A stretch of DNA of 64,000 bases from Sandaracinobacter neustonicus (lineage in GTDB: Bacteria > Pseudomonadota > Alphaproteobacteria > Sphingomonadales > Sphingomonadaceae). Where the stretch lies: the NCBI RefSeq assembly GCF_006385875.1, contig NZ_VFSU01000011.1, positions 248,001 through 312,000 of the forward strand, read 5' to 3'. The translations under genes and the position numbers were made by a program. The notes under the pieces were generated by a model. That model was not told the DNA's origin. It ran no database searches and saw only the letters and a list, made by a program, of their open reading frames with translations. Positions 50,057 to 59,111 of this stretch are shown here, piece by piece. How positions within the stretch are numbered: the first letter of the stretch is position 1; each line of letters begins with the position of its first letter.

Positions 50057-50503
50057 TCATCGCGTCAGTCTGACGTTGCGGCCCCAAAGAAACCCCGCGT
50101 CATTAGCGCTAGCGAAGTCCGGGTCCACGTAGATGAAAACACGCTTGATAAGCGCGCCGTCGAACTCGAATACGTTGGCGAAACGGCCTTCGGACCGGCC
50201 TTCAACCGGCCACGCCGTGCCGTCAGCCATAACGCCACCTTCAAAGCCTTCCACAATCACGTGGTCGCCGGCTACGTGGAAGGTCATGCGATCGAAATCG
50301 TGCTCGATCCGCTGAAGCGACCCCAACAGACCCTTGGCGACTTCCATGAATTCGGCTTTGCCATATCCAACTCCGAACTTCGGGAAGTACGTCACGACAT
50401 CGTCAGTCAGAATGTCGAGGATGGTGGGATCGCCACTGTCGATTTTCCGGAAATAGTCGGTGGCGACGGCGATGCGGTCTTGGGTCACCTCTGCATTCGG
50501 CAC
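50057..50503 (-). CDS. SnoaL/NTF2-like protein
   Basis: A 148-residue cone-shaped alpha+beta barrel protein: ATDYFRKIDSGDPTILDILTDDVVTYFPKFGVGYGKAEFMEVAKGLLG, then FHVAGDHVIVEGFEGGVMADGTAWPVEGRSEGRFANVFEFDGALIKRVFIYVDPDF. This is the layout of SnoaL-like proteins, which bind small hydrophobic ligands or act as isomerases or cyclases. The substrate is unknown. It starts at a GTG (50503) with AGGAG ten bases upstream. Confidence 0.85.
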   Translation of the reverse strand: MPNAEVTQDRIAVATDYFRKIDSGDPTILDILTDDVVTYFPKFGVGYGKAEFMEVAKGLLGSLQRIEHDFDRMTFHVAGDHVIVEGFEGGVMADGTAWPVEGRSEGRFANVFEFDGALIKRVFIYVDPDFASANDAGFLWGRNVRLTR

Positions 50504-50663
50504 TCTATGAACTCCTGAGATGCGGAAGCTTTATCCGCTATTGCTTCGAGAATAATGGGCCCTGCAGGATCAGCCGGTCTGCTGCCCGGAATTCAACGGA
50601 GCGCTGAGGTGCGGAAGTGATCGTCCTTCAGTTATCCGCGTGACACGCCCGTCGAGCATCGAT

Positions 50664-51419
50664 TCAGACCAGGACGCCCCCTGACACATCTATCACCGCG
50701 CCAGCTGTGTAGCTTGCAGCGGGACTAACGAGGTAACTGACGGCGCCCGCCACTTCCTCAATCGTGGCGATCCGACGGATGGGATGCATATCGATGACGG
50801 CCTGCGGAAAATTCTCAGCAACTTCCCCGGTCATGTCGGTTGGCATGATGCCAGGTTGGACCACGTTGACGGTAATGTTGCGTGGGCCAAGATCGCGTTG
50901 CACCCCACGGGCATATCCTGCGATCGCTGCCTTGGTTCCTGCGTAGTCGGCAATTCCCGGCACGATCGCTCGGGTGCCCAGGCCGGAACCGATGAAGACA
51001 ATGCGGCCACCGTCAGAGATTTTCTGCGCCGCCGCACGCGTGATCGCCACGGTGCCCATGACATTGACCATCCACTGCCTGTCGAACGCGGCGGAATCGA
51101 GCGTCGGATCGTCAACCAATTTTCCTTGGACGGCGATTGCGGCGTTGTTGATCAAGATGTCGAGCTTGCCGAGTTCAGCTACGACCTGCTCGACCATCGG
51201 CTTGGCGGCGGACGTATCCGCTTGATCGCATCGAATTGCGAGAGCGCGAACGCCTTTGGCCCTCACCACCTCGGCGACGGACTCGGCTTTATCGGCCGAC
51301 GCAGCGTAGGTGATAGCAATATCGGCTCCCTGATCGGCGAGCGTCGCCGCCAGCACGGCGCCAAGGCCTCGAGAGCCACCCGTGATGATAGCGACTTTGC
51401 CGTCCAAAACTTTCGACAT
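50664..51419 (-). CDS. Short-chain dehydrogenase/reductase
   Basis: A 251-residue SDR. VAIITGGSRGLGAVLA is the NAD(P)-binding TGxxxGxG loop, DILINNAAIAV the NNAG-type motif, FIGSGLG carries the catalytic serine region and DYAGTKAAIAGYARG the Y-3 residues-K pair. VQPGIMPTDMTGEVAE is the usual PG loop. The substrate is unknown; the closest types are glucose-1-dehydrogenase and 3-oxoacyl reductase-like SDRs. It follows the DUF427 gene by 38 bases and may share its transcript. Confidence 0.92.
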   Translation of the reverse strand: MSKVLDGKVAIITGGSRGLGAVLAATLADQGADIAITYAASADKAESVAEVVRAKGVRALAIRCDQADTSAAKPMVEQVVAELGKLDILINNAAIAVQGKLVDDPTLDSAAFDRQWMVNVMGTVAITRAAAQKISDGGRIVFIGSGLGTRAIVPGIADYAGTKAAIAGYARGVQRDLGPRNITVNVVQPGIMPTDMTGEVAENFPQAVIDMHPIRRIATIEEVAGAVSYLVSPAASYTAGAVIDVSGGVLV

Positions 51420-51457
51420 CGGCGGTTCCTTTCTGAAATCTAATTGCCGGCGGACGG

Positions 51458-51739
51458 CTACGCGACGTTGACGCCTTTCCAGAAGGCGATGTGATCCTTG
51501 ATGGAATGGGCCGCCGGAGAAGGGTCGGCATAGGTCCACGCAGCGTTTGCGTTGCGCCGGTCCCCGACCCGGAGATGGAAGTATTGGGCCGTCCCCTTCA
51601 CGGGACAGACAGACGTGTGCTCGCTCGGTTCCAGATACTGCCGGTCAACCGAGTGAGGCGGGAAATAATGGTTTCCATCCACAACCATAGTCTCGTCGCT
51701 TACCGCGAGGGTGACATCGTTCCAAACTGCTGAGACCAA
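51458..51739 (-). CDS. DUF427 family protein
   Basis: A 93-residue DUF427 protein: WNDVTLAVSDETMVVDGNHYFPPHSVDRQYLEPSEHTSVCPVKGTAQYFHLRVGD, then AAWTYADPSPAAHSIKDHIAFWKGVNV. The SxHTxCPxKGxAxY motif defines the family, whose role is unknown. It starts at a TTG (51739) with AGGAG upstream; no ATG fits. It lies in a row with a glutaredoxin and an SDR, matching a redox-response grouping. Confidence 0.9.
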   Translation of the reverse strand: MVSAVWNDVTLAVSDETMVVDGNHYFPPHSVDRQYLEPSEHTSVCPVKGTAQYFHLRVGDRRNANAAWTYADPSPAAHSIKDHIAFWKGVNVA

Positions 51740-51803
51740 ACCGGACTCCTCTCTCGTCGTTCAGCCACTTCCATCGACAAGTGGCCCTGTCGGGCGGGAC
51801 AAA

Positions 51804-52076
51804 TCAGTTTGCCGTGGTTTGTCCGGCAAGCAGCTTGTCGAGCGAGCCATCTGCATCGAGCGCAACGAGATCGTCGGAGCCGCCGACATGCGTCTCGTTG
51901 ATGAAGATCTGCGGCACGGTGCTTCGCCCCGACGACTCGATCATCGCCTTCCGGTGTGCAGGATCGGCTTCGATATCAAGCTCAGTGAATGCCACGCCCT
52001 TCTCTTTGAGGAGCGCCTTCGCACGACGGCAGAACGGGCACCAACTCGTGGTGTAGATGAGGACTTCAGGCTTCAT
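51804..52076 (-). CDS. grxC: Glutaredoxin 3 (GrxC type)
   Basis: A 90-residue glutaredoxin. VLIYTTSWCPFCRRAKALLKEKGV has the dithiol CPFC site, STVPQIFINETHVGGSDDLVALD the cis-proline and glutathione-binding GG-DD motif. It reduces disulfides and glutathionylated proteins, and could donate electrons to the ICE-borne ArsC at 42301. The ATG at 52076 begins the fold exactly; an upstream extension is unlike protein. Confidence 0.94.
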   Translation of the reverse strand: MKPEVLIYTTSWCPFCRRAKALLKEKGVAFTELDIEADPAHRKAMIESSGRSTVPQIFINETHVGGSDDLVALDADGSLDKLLAGQTTAN

Positions 52077-52207
52077 GTTGCATCTCCAATCGTTGAGGGG
52101 TGATGGGCCGGCCGGATTCGCGGCGGTCATCCGAAGGCAAAGGCTTGCGCCCCAGGGTCTCGTGGACCGCGCAGCTCCGGCGTCCGAGTTGGTCGAGGCG
52201 CTGGACA

Positions 52208-52576
52208 TCACGCCGCCATCTTTCGGACCGTGTCCAAGACCCGGTCTTGCCGGTATGGCTTGGCGAAGAACACAATGTCCGCTGGAACAACGGCTTCGTC
52301 AGGCCAAGGCCTCCCGGACGTGATTATGATCTGGATGGTTGGCCACCGCCGGCGGATGCAAATGGCGAGCATGATGCCATCGATCCCGCCGGGCATGTTC
52401 ACGTCCGTGAACACGACGCGCACATCCAGTCGTTCCTCCAGGGTCATGAGCGCGGCGGATGCATTCGGCGCCTGCAAGACTTCGAAGCCCGCCTCCTCGA
52501 TCATGTCCGTCGCGAACAGTCGGAGAAGTGGTTCGTCTTCGACGACGAGCACCACGGGTTTCACCATTCCACCCAT
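52208..52576 (-). CDS. Single-domain response regulator
   Basis: A 122-residue receiver domain without output domain. VLVVEDEPLLRLFATDMIEEAGFEVLQA has the acidic pair, VVFTDVNMPGGIDGI the phospho-acceptor aspartate, ITSGRPWPDEAV the serine/threonine and FFAKPYRQDRVL the lysine. It is encoded seven bases after the HWE kinase, its obvious phosphate donor. Single-domain regulators with such kinases often feed phosphorelays in alphaproteobacterial stress control, for example towards PhyR, though no PhyR is in the window. Confidence 0.93.
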   Translation of the reverse strand: MGGMVKPVVLVVEDEPLLRLFATDMIEEAGFEVLQAPNASAALMTLEERLDVRVVFTDVNMPGGIDGIMLAICIRRRWPTIQIIITSGRPWPDEAVVPADIVFFAKPYRQDRVLDTVRKMAA

Positions 52577-52583
52577 ACTCCCA

Positions 52584-54188
52584 TCAACCTTGAACCAGGT
52601 GACGCATGGAGGCGTGCAGATCGGCCGTTAACCCGGCGGGCTCGTAGCGAACATCGACACCTCCGGTGCCGACCAGGCCGATGTTGATCAGCTTCGATCC
52701 AAAGCCTCGGTGAGTTGGCGGCACAACCGGAGGCCCACCCCGTTCTCGCCATGTTACGCGCAGAAGGTCGTCGTCCTGGCCGACTTCGACATCCCACGAC
52801 AGCGAGACGTGGCCGTCGTCACTGGTCAGCGCGCCGTATTTGCAGGCGTTTGTCAGCAACTCGTGGACGATGAGGGAAAACGAGAGCGCCGCTCGTGGTC
52901 CCAGCGCCACCGCCGGCCCACTCATGTCGACCCGATCTGAGAACCCGATCGCGTCGATCACTGTCGCTGCGACAGCTTGTAGATCAGCTTGTGTCCAACT
53001 CATTTGGTGCAAGGCGTCGTGCGCCGCGCTCAGAGCCATCAGCCGACGCTCGAAGGCGTAGACCGCTTCGCGATCGGTGACGCTTCGCAGCGTTTGGCTC
53101 GCGATGGCCTGCACCATGGTAAGCATGTTCTTCAGGCGGTGAGCGATTTCGCCGTTCACTATGAGTTGCTGCTGCTCGGTACGATGCCTCGCGACGCCTG
53201 CCTCGAGCCGGTCTGCCGCACTTCGTAGGAACGAGATTTCCTCTGCGGGCCAAGGTCGGGGATGCGCCGAATGAACGAAGAAAACGGCGATGGTTTTGCC
53301 ACGATCTCGAACCGGCATGTCGACCAGCGACCGAACGCCGACCCGCATTGCGCTCTCGAGATTGTGCAGAGTGCGATCGTCGGTCAGGGCGTCCCACACA
53401 ACGAGAGGGTCGCCAACGACGAGCGGCTCGCGCAAGTTCCCGTACTCGTCGAGACGGTGGCGCCCGGCAATGCTCACCGCCCCCGGGGCCGTCCAATCGG
53501 TTTCGACGTCAATCGTATCGACGTCCTCGTTGACGGATCCGAACCCGGCTCGGTCAGCGGAGAGCGTTCGGCCGACAATGGCGGCGGTCGCCGAAGCCAT
53601 CTCTGCCGTATCGTGGCTGCTCCGAATGGTCTCGCCGATTTCGACCAAGGCTGTCTGCAGGGCTGTGAGGCGCTCACTGGCCTTTGCGATCCGGCGGAGT
53701 TCGAGATTTTCGCTGGCGAGACGGGCAAGGGCTTGCAGCATCGCCTTTTCCATCTCGCTGAGCCCTTCAGGCCGCGGAACGGTATCGATGACGCACAGCC
53801 GACCCACGATCGCTCCCGATCGCAGGACGAGCGGCGCGCCAGCGTAGGCGCGAAAGTGCCGGACGCCCGTGACGAGCGGATTGCGCTTGGTCCGCGCATC
53901 ATTTGTGAGATCGACGATCTCTAGAAGATCGCCTTGATCGATCTCGATCCGACAGACCGAGTGTTCGATCTCCGTCTCGCATACCTCAAGCCCGTACTTG
54001 GCTTTGAACCATTGCCGGTCAGTATCCAGCAGGGTGATGAGCGCGATGGGAACGTCACAGGCCTTTGCGGCGACAAAAACGAGATCGTCGAAGGCTTGCT
54101 CATCCGGTGTGTCGAGCACCATGAGGTCTGCAAGCGCCCGCGCCCGCTGTGCCGCCCCGAAATCGGTTCTGTCAGCGCTCAGGCTCAC
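52584..54188 (-). CDS. GAF-GAF-HWE sensor histidine kinase
   Basis: A 534-residue soluble kinase. Two GAF domains span ~20-160 (QWFKAKYGLEVCETEIEHSVC, LVLRSGAIVGRLCVID) and ~175-335. The phospho-acceptor region is GEIAHRLKNMLTMVQAIASQTLRS, typical of the HWE/HisKA_2 group, and HELLTNACKYGALT is the ATP-binding N box, followed by GGPPVVPPTHRGFGSKLI. No membrane segment is present, so it senses an intracellular signal, possibly light or redox through a GAF-bound cofactor. It begins with a GTG at 54188 after AGGAG and is coupled to the response regulator. Confidence 0.92.
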   Translation of the reverse strand: MSLSADRTDFGAAQRARALADLMVLDTPDEQAFDDLVFVAAKACDVPIALITLLDTDRQWFKAKYGLEVCETEIEHSVCRIEIDQGDLLEIVDLTNDARTKRNPLVTGVRHFRAYAGAPLVLRSGAIVGRLCVIDTVPRPEGLSEMEKAMLQALARLASENLELRRIAKASERLTALQTALVEIGETIRSSHDTAEMASATAAIVGRTLSADRAGFGSVNEDVDTIDVETDWTAPGAVSIAGRHRLDEYGNLREPLVVGDPLVVWDALTDDRTLHNLESAMRVGVRSLVDMPVRDRGKTIAVFFVHSAHPRPWPAEEISFLRSAADRLEAGVARHRTEQQQLIVNGEIAHRLKNMLTMVQAIASQTLRSVTDREAVYAFERRLMALSAAHDALHQMSWTQADLQAVAATVIDAIGFSDRVDMSGPAVALGPRAALSFSLIVHELLTNACKYGALTSDDGHVSLSWDVEVGQDDDLLRVTWRERGGPPVVPPTHRGFGSKLINIGLVGTGGVDVRYEPAGLTADLHASMRHLVQG

Positions 54189-54254
54189 CGCAGTTCTCCT
54201 GGATGATGCCTCGAAGGTCGAGCGTGGCCGATCATCGGCGCTTCCCGCGTCATG

Positions 54255-55325
54255 TCAGTGCCCCCTCATGCGGGGCGGCCACTGCGCTGACGGCACGCCC
54301 GCTTGGCCGCTCTGATCGGCGATGGCGTCACCGACGGCGAGGACGATCTTGCCCTGGATATGGCCTGCCTCTGCGCGTTCGTGAGCGACGGCCGCTTCGG
54401 AAAGGGGATATGTGCTATCGACGGCGACGCGGACCTCACCGCTGTCGAGCAAGCGAGCTAGCTTGGCCAACTGATCGCCGCTGGAACGCACCTGCGTCGC
54501 CGAAACGGTCACTCCTCGGTCGGCAGCCTCGTCATGTCCGGCAAAGCCAAGGGGAAAGATCGGGAACAGCGCACCGCCACGACGTATGGTCCGAAGGAAG
54601 CGGCCGGAGGCCGGACCGCCGACGGCATCGACGACAAGATCGATGTCGCGCACATCGTCTTCGGGTTTAGTCTTCGTGTAGTCGATGAACTCGTCGGCGC
54701 CCAGTTCGCGAAGGAACGCTTCGTGCCGGGTTGAAGCGACGGCGATGACACGCGCGCCTTCGTGCTTTGCCAACTGCAATGCCAGATGACCGACACCGCC
54801 CGCAGCCCCGTTGATCATAACGCTCTTCCCAGCCAACGGGACCGGGCTGTGGCGCTCGGGCTGCAGCGGGTTCTGCTCGTTATGGCCTAGCTCGATCAGG
54901 AACTGCCAAGCGGTCAGCCCCGACATGGGAACGGCGGCTGCATGAATGTGGTCCAGGTGTCGGGGCTTGGCCGCAAGGTCGGAAGCAGGCGCGGAAACAT
55001 ACTCGGCGTATCCCAAGCTCTCGCCGAAACTGGGAAAGCGGATCATTCCAAAAACTTCATCGCCGACCGAGAACGCCGTCACATCGTCAGCGACCTTCTC
55101 GACGATCCCGGAGACATCCGAGCCGGGTATGGCGGGGAATGTCACCGACGGCCGCCACTCGGGCGGCAGAGCCTTGTATCCCTCGCGGAGATACCAGTCG
55201 GGCGGGTTGAGGCCTGCCGCTTTTACACGGACGAGCACCTCTCCCGGCTTTGTCACAGGTGTCGGCGCCTCCTCATAGCGAAGGACATGAGGAGCGCCGA
55301 ACTCATGGAAGCGGATCGCTTTCAT
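54255..55325 (-). CDS. Zinc-free quinone oxidoreductase-like MDR enzyme
   Basis: A 356-residue medium-chain reductase. MKAIRFHEFGAPHVLRYEEAPTPVTKPGEVLVRVKAAGLNPPDWY is a quinone-oxidoreductase start, SVMINGAAGGVGHLALQLAKHEGARVIAVAS the NADPH site (AAGGVG). It lacks the zinc-binding cysteines of alcohol dehydrogenases. It probably reduces quinones or enones. The start at 55325 has GGAGG upstream. It is the last gene of a five-gene leftward run beginning with the molybdenum enzyme at 59111. Confidence 0.9.
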   Translation of the reverse strand: MKAIRFHEFGAPHVLRYEEAPTPVTKPGEVLVRVKAAGLNPPDWYLREGYKALPPEWRPSVTFPAIPGSDVSGIVEKVADDVTAFSVGDEVFGMIRFPSFGESLGYAEYVSAPASDLAAKPRHLDHIHAAAVPMSGLTAWQFLIELGHNEQNPLQPERHSPVPLAGKSVMINGAAGGVGHLALQLAKHEGARVIAVASTRHEAFLRELGADEFIDYTKTKPEDDVRDIDLVVDAVGGPASGRFLRTIRRGGALFPIFPLGFAGHDEAADRGVTVSATQVRSSGDQLAKLARLLDSGEVRVAVDSTYPLSEAAVAHERAEAGHIQGKIVLAVGDAIADQSGQAGVPSAQWPPRMRGH

Positions 55326-55339
55326 TTTTCGTCCTCCGA

Positions 55340-56605
55340 TCAGACGCGTTCGAGGAGGGCGACAGTGCCTTGACCACCATCGGCGCAGATGCTGACGATC
55401 CCGCGAGATCCGACCGGCATGGCCCATAGCTCTTTCACAGCTTGGCTGAGATCGCGCGCGCCGGTCGCGCCGAAGGGATGTCCGATGGCTACCGAGCCGC
55501 CGTTGGGATTGACGCGATCCCAATCGAAGTTGCCCATCTCCTCCGAAACACCGGCCTTGTCTCGGACCCAGTTCGGATCAGTAATGGCCGCGACGTTGGC
55601 CAGCACCTGTGCCGCGAACGCCTCGTGGATTTCCCAAAGTGCGATGTCGGCGAAGCCAAGGTGATGGCGCGCCAGAAGTCGTGGAATGGCATAGGACGGC
55701 GCCATCAGCAGCCCCTCCGTGCGCAGGTCGACCGCCGAGACTTCGTAGTCGATTATCCGCGCATAGGGCGTGCCATCGGGCAGCCTCTTCAGACCCTCCT
55801 CGTTGGACACCCAACAGCCGGCCGCCCCATCCGTGATGGGGGAGCTGTTGCCGGCTGTCAGGCTACCCATTCCGCTCTCACGATCGAAGGCGGGCTTCAA
55901 ACCGGATAGACGTTCGGCGGATGTGTCCGCGCGCGGGTTCGCATCGCGGGAAAGCTCCGGCAACGAGATCACGAGGTCATCGAAGAAGCCGCCGTTCCAG
56001 CCGGCGACGGCGCGCTGGTGGCTTTTTAGAGCCCAGTCATCCTGAGCCTCACGCGAGATGCGCCACGCCTTGGCGGTCTCCTCCATGTGATCGCCCATCG
56101 TCCTGCCCGTAAGGCGGTTGGCCCAGCCCTTCGTGGGGAGCACATAGTCTTGAGGGGTCAACGCCCCCAGGGCGGCAAGTGCTGCGGCCGGATCCTGCGC
56201 GAAGAGATCGGTGAGTCGTTTAGATGCCTCAGCGGTGAGAGCGAGCGATGGTCGGCTCATGACCTCAGACCCGCCGACCAGTATCAGGTTGAGCCCGCCG
56301 CCGAGCATCCCGGCTGCGGCGAAGCTCGCGGTCATGCTGGTCGAGCACGCTAGGACTACGGAGAATGCTGGAACGTTGGGGTTGAGCTTCCCGTCCAGCC
56401 AGATTTCGCGAGCGATGTTGCTCCAGCCCAGGTTCGGGATGACGGTTCCCCAGATCGTCAGATCGGGCTCCGCAAGCTTCGCCATTTCTTCAACGACTGG
56501 CACTGACAACGAGACCGCGTCATAATTTGCCAGCGCTCCTCCGCCACGACCGAATGGTGTCCGCAAGCCTGCGGCTATGAAAACTGGTTCGGCGAAGCGG
56601 CTCAC
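55340..56605 (-). CDS. Thiolase / acetyl-CoA acetyltransferase family
   Basis: A 421-residue thiolase. AFSVVLACSTSMTASFAAAGML contains the acyl-accepting cysteine, WEIHEAFAAQ the His region, NPNGGSVAIGHPFGATGARD the second catalytic histidine, and ICADGGQG the C-terminal cysteine. It cleaves or forms 3-ketoacyl-CoA. Position between two enone reductases suggests breakdown of an unsaturated or cyclic compound (inference). Start GTG at 56605 follows GGGAGA. Confidence 0.93.
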   Translation of the reverse strand: MSRFAEPVFIAAGLRTPFGRGGGALANYDAVSLSVPVVEEMAKLAEPDLTIWGTVIPNLGWSNIAREIWLDGKLNPNVPAFSVVLACSTSMTASFAAAGMLGGGLNLILVGGSEVMSRPSLALTAEASKRLTDLFAQDPAAALAALGALTPQDYVLPTKGWANRLTGRTMGDHMEETAKAWRISREAQDDWALKSHQRAVAGWNGGFFDDLVISLPELSRDANPRADTSAERLSGLKPAFDRESGMGSLTAGNSSPITDGAAGCWVSNEEGLKRLPDGTPYARIIDYEVSAVDLRTEGLLMAPSYAIPRLLARHHLGFADIALWEIHEAFAAQVLANVAAITDPNWVRDKAGVSEEMGNFDWDRVNPNGGSVAIGHPFGATGARDLSQAVKELWAMPVGSRGIVSICADGGQGTVALLERV

Positions 56606-56680
56606 GGTGATCTCCCAAAGCTAAAGATTCTAATTAGACGAGGTGGCGTAGTGCGGTCCGCTGACGGCAGGCGCCGGCCG

Positions 56681-57694
56681 TCAGGGCGTCTCCCCATCCC
56701 TGAGGTCGATGACCATTTTTCCGATGTTTTTTCCGGCGAACAGATCGAGGAACGCCGAAGGGGTTCTCTCGAGGCCGTGAACTACCGTCTCCTGCCATTT
56801 GACCTTCCCATCGGCGATCCACCGGGTGACGTCGCGCTGGAAATCCTCCCAAACCGACATGTTGTGGATGGTGACGAAGCCTTGCAGCAGGAGGCTCTTC
56901 TCAATAACCGCATAGATATTGCGGGGGCCGACCGGCTCGCTGTTGTATTGCTCGATCATTCCGCACAAAGCGAAGCGTGCGAAGCCATTGGCCGCCTCAA
57001 GCGCGGCTTCCAGGTGCGTGCCACCGACGTTGTCGAAATAGATGTCGACACCCTTAGGCGCAGCTTCGCGAAGTGCTGCGACCATGTCGTCCGTATTCTT
57101 GTAGTTTATCGTGGCATCAGCGCCTGCTTCCTCGCGCAGCCAACGCAATTTGTCCTCGCCGCCCGCAGACGCAACGACTCGGCATTCCTTGATCTTTGCG
57201 ATTTGGACAGCGAGCGATCCGACCGAACCCGCTGCTGCTGACACGAACACAGTTTCGCCAGCTCGCGGCTTTCCGATCTGGAGCATGCCGATGTAGGCGG
57301 CGAAGCCTGGGAAACCGAGCGGGCCCAGATACGCCTGCTCTGGAATCGTCGTATCGATCCTAGTAGCGGACGCGGCGTCGATGATCGCGCGGTCGCGCCA
57401 GCCGGCAAAGTGGCTCACAACCTCGCCAGGGCTGAACCGTTCATCCTTGCTTTCGACTATGACGCCGATCGCGGCGCCATCGAGAGGCTCGCCAACTTGG
57501 AAGGGCGGCATATAGCTTTCTCGACCGGTCATGCGGCCGCGCATGTAAGGGTCAACGGAGAGCCACCGGTTGGCGACGAGCAGTTGTCCTCGCTCTGGCG
57601 CGGGGAGATCCTGCTCGACGAGTTCGAAGTTGTTGGCCTGCGGTAGCCCTTCGGGACGACTTTTAAGGTGAAATTGACGGGCCATGATGGTCAT
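56681..57694 (-). CDS. NADP-dependent 2-alkenal/curcumin-type reductase (MDR)
   Basis: A 337-residue leukotriene B4 dehydrogenase-like reductase: WLSVDPYMRGRMTGRESYMPPFQVGEPLDGAAIGVI is the hallmark of this MDR branch (CurA/alkenal reductase), and ETVFVSAAAGSVGSLAVQIAKIKECRVVASAGGEDK binds NADPH. It reduces alpha,beta-unsaturated carbonyls. The C-terminus carries DLFAGKNIGKMVIDL as usual. It lies 72 bases after the flavin reductase and 75 before the thiolase gene. Confidence 0.92.
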   Translation of the reverse strand: MTIMARQFHLKSRPEGLPQANNFELVEQDLPAPERGQLLVANRWLSVDPYMRGRMTGRESYMPPFQVGEPLDGAAIGVIVESKDERFSPGEVVSHFAGWRDRAIIDAASATRIDTTIPEQAYLGPLGFPGFAAYIGMLQIGKPRAGETVFVSAAAGSVGSLAVQIAKIKECRVVASAGGEDKLRWLREEAGADATINYKNTDDMVAALREAAPKGVDIYFDNVGGTHLEAALEAANGFARFALCGMIEQYNSEPVGPRNIYAVIEKSLLLQGFVTIHNMSVWEDFQRDVTRWIADGKVKWQETVVHGLERTPSAFLDLFAGKNIGKMVIDLRDGETP

Positions 57695-57766
57695 GGGCGA
57701 AGCCTTTCCCGGACAGAGCTTGAGCTGGGCGCTCCCGCGTGATGGGATGCGATCATCTGGCCGCCC

Positions 57767-58513
57767 CTACCCACCGTAGCGCTCGGTCTTGATGATCGAG
57801 ACGCCCAGCCCTGCCGACAATGCGCTGTCCGTCGCGATGTTGACGAAACCGTTCGACCCGCAAACGAACACGTGGCCCGGGTCGCGACCGAGACGTGCGA
57901 TTGTCGCCTGGACCATCCCATCGTCGATCCGTCGGCCATAGTCCGAGGCGCGCTTTGGCGCTTCTCGCGTAATCGCGAGCGTCAAGATGAACGTGGGATC
58001 GCTCATCTCGATTAAGTGGAGTTCGCTGGAGAAGAGCACGTCCTCAGCGGTTCGCGCCGACAAGAGCAGAGCGACTGGAACGGCCTGTGCCGATGCCCGA
58101 CGCTGCCGGATCATCGCCATCAGCGGCACCACGCCTGAACCTGCGCCGATCAGCAGCACCGGCTTGTCGGTAGGCTCGGGCCAAAGAAAGTGGCCTCCAA
58201 GCGGTCCCCTGAGTTCGATCTCGTCGCCGGCTGCGGCGACGTCGTGGAAGAATGGCGAAACTTCGCCATTCGGCAGGCGCTCGATGGCGAGTTCCAGGAT
58301 CGGTGAAGAGCCCGCCGACGATGCGATCGAATAACTGCGCATCGCCTGATAGCCGTCTGGGGCGGTCAGCCGGACGTCGACGTGCTGGCCTGCTGTATGG
58401 ACGAATGGTTCCTGCAACCGCAGGAAAAAGCTCTTGATACTCGGTGTCTGTTGGACGATTTCGTCGATCACGCCTGACTGCCACGACGCGGGTTGCGCAT
58501 CGAACTCAGTCAT
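57767..58513 (-). CDS. FAD/NAD(P)-binding ferredoxin-reductase-like protein
   Basis: A 248-residue reductase. GYQAMRSYSIASS is the FAD-binding RxYS motif, KPVLLIGAGSGVVPLMAMIR the pyridine nucleotide loop, and HVFVCGSNGFVN the C-terminal CGS motif. There is no 2Fe-2S domain, so electrons should pass to a separate partner. The gene overlaps the preceding molybdopterin enzyme gene by eight bases, so the two likely form an electron-transfer pair. Confidence 0.92.
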   Translation of the reverse strand: MTEFDAQPASWQSGVIDEIVQQTPSIKSFFLRLQEPFVHTAGQHVDVRLTAPDGYQAMRSYSIASSAGSSPILELAIERLPNGEVSPFFHDVAAAGDEIELRGPLGGHFLWPEPTDKPVLLIGAGSGVVPLMAMIRQRRASAQAVPVALLLSARTAEDVLFSSELHLIEMSDPTFILTLAITREAPKRASDYGRRIDDGMVQATIARLGRDPGHVFVCGSNGFVNIATDSALSAGLGVSIIKTERYGG

Positions 58514-59111
58514 GGGTGTACCGTTGCTCGCGCCACGGATCACCGTAGATGTGATAACCGCGCAACTCCCAGAACCCGGCCTCGTCGCGAGTGGTGAACT
58601 GCAGCGCATTCACCCACTTGGCGGACTTCCAGAAGTAGAGATGCGGAACAAGAAGGCGCGCCGGTCCGCCATGGTCGCGGGGAAGCGGCTGGCCCGCGTA
58701 GCTCAGCGCGACCATAGCTTTGCCGGACAACATGTCCGCGAGCGGAACATTCGTCGAATAGCCATCGTAGCAGTGCGCGAGAACGAAGTCTGTTGGCTGT
58801 TTAACTTCAGCGTCAGCGAGGATGTCCTCGATCAGCACGCCTTCCCACTTCGTGTCGAGCTTGGACCAGGACGTGACGCAGTGAATGTCTTTGGTCACTT
58901 TGGTCTTTGGAAGGGCGTTGAATTCACTCCAACTCCAGACCTTCACGGGTCTCGGACCGATCTTGACCGTGAACTTCCAGTCGGACGTCTCGATACGAGG
59001 CGTTGGCCCAGCGGTAAGAACGGGAAAGTTCTCCACGAGATGTTGACCTGGCGGAATACGGCCCTCGTGGTCGCCGCCTGAACCGCGGCCGGTGAAACCT
59101 CTGGTGACCAT
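58506..59111 (-). CDS. Sulfite-oxidase-like molybdopterin enzyme
   Basis: A 201-residue protein with the oxidoreductase molybdopterin-binding fold: WKFTVKIGPRPVKVWSWSEFNALPKTKVTKDIHCVTSWSKLDTKWEGV, where C in HCVTSW is the molybdenum ligand, then AHCYDGYSTNVPLADML and PLPRDHGGPARLLVPHLYFWKSAKWV. It has no twin-arginine signal, so it is probably cytoplasmic, unlike MsrP. The adjacent flavin reductase is the likely electron partner. It heads the leftward unit, diverging from nadE. Confidence 0.9.
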   Translation of the reverse strand: MVTRGFTGRGSGGDHEGRIPPGQHLVENFPVLTAGPTPRIETSDWKFTVKIGPRPVKVWSWSEFNALPKTKVTKDIHCVTSWSKLDTKWEGVLIEDILADAEVKQPTDFVLAHCYDGYSTNVPLADMLSGKAMVALSYAGQPLPRDHGGPARLLVPHLYFWKSAKWVNALQFTTRDEAGFWELRGYHIYGDPWREQRYTHD

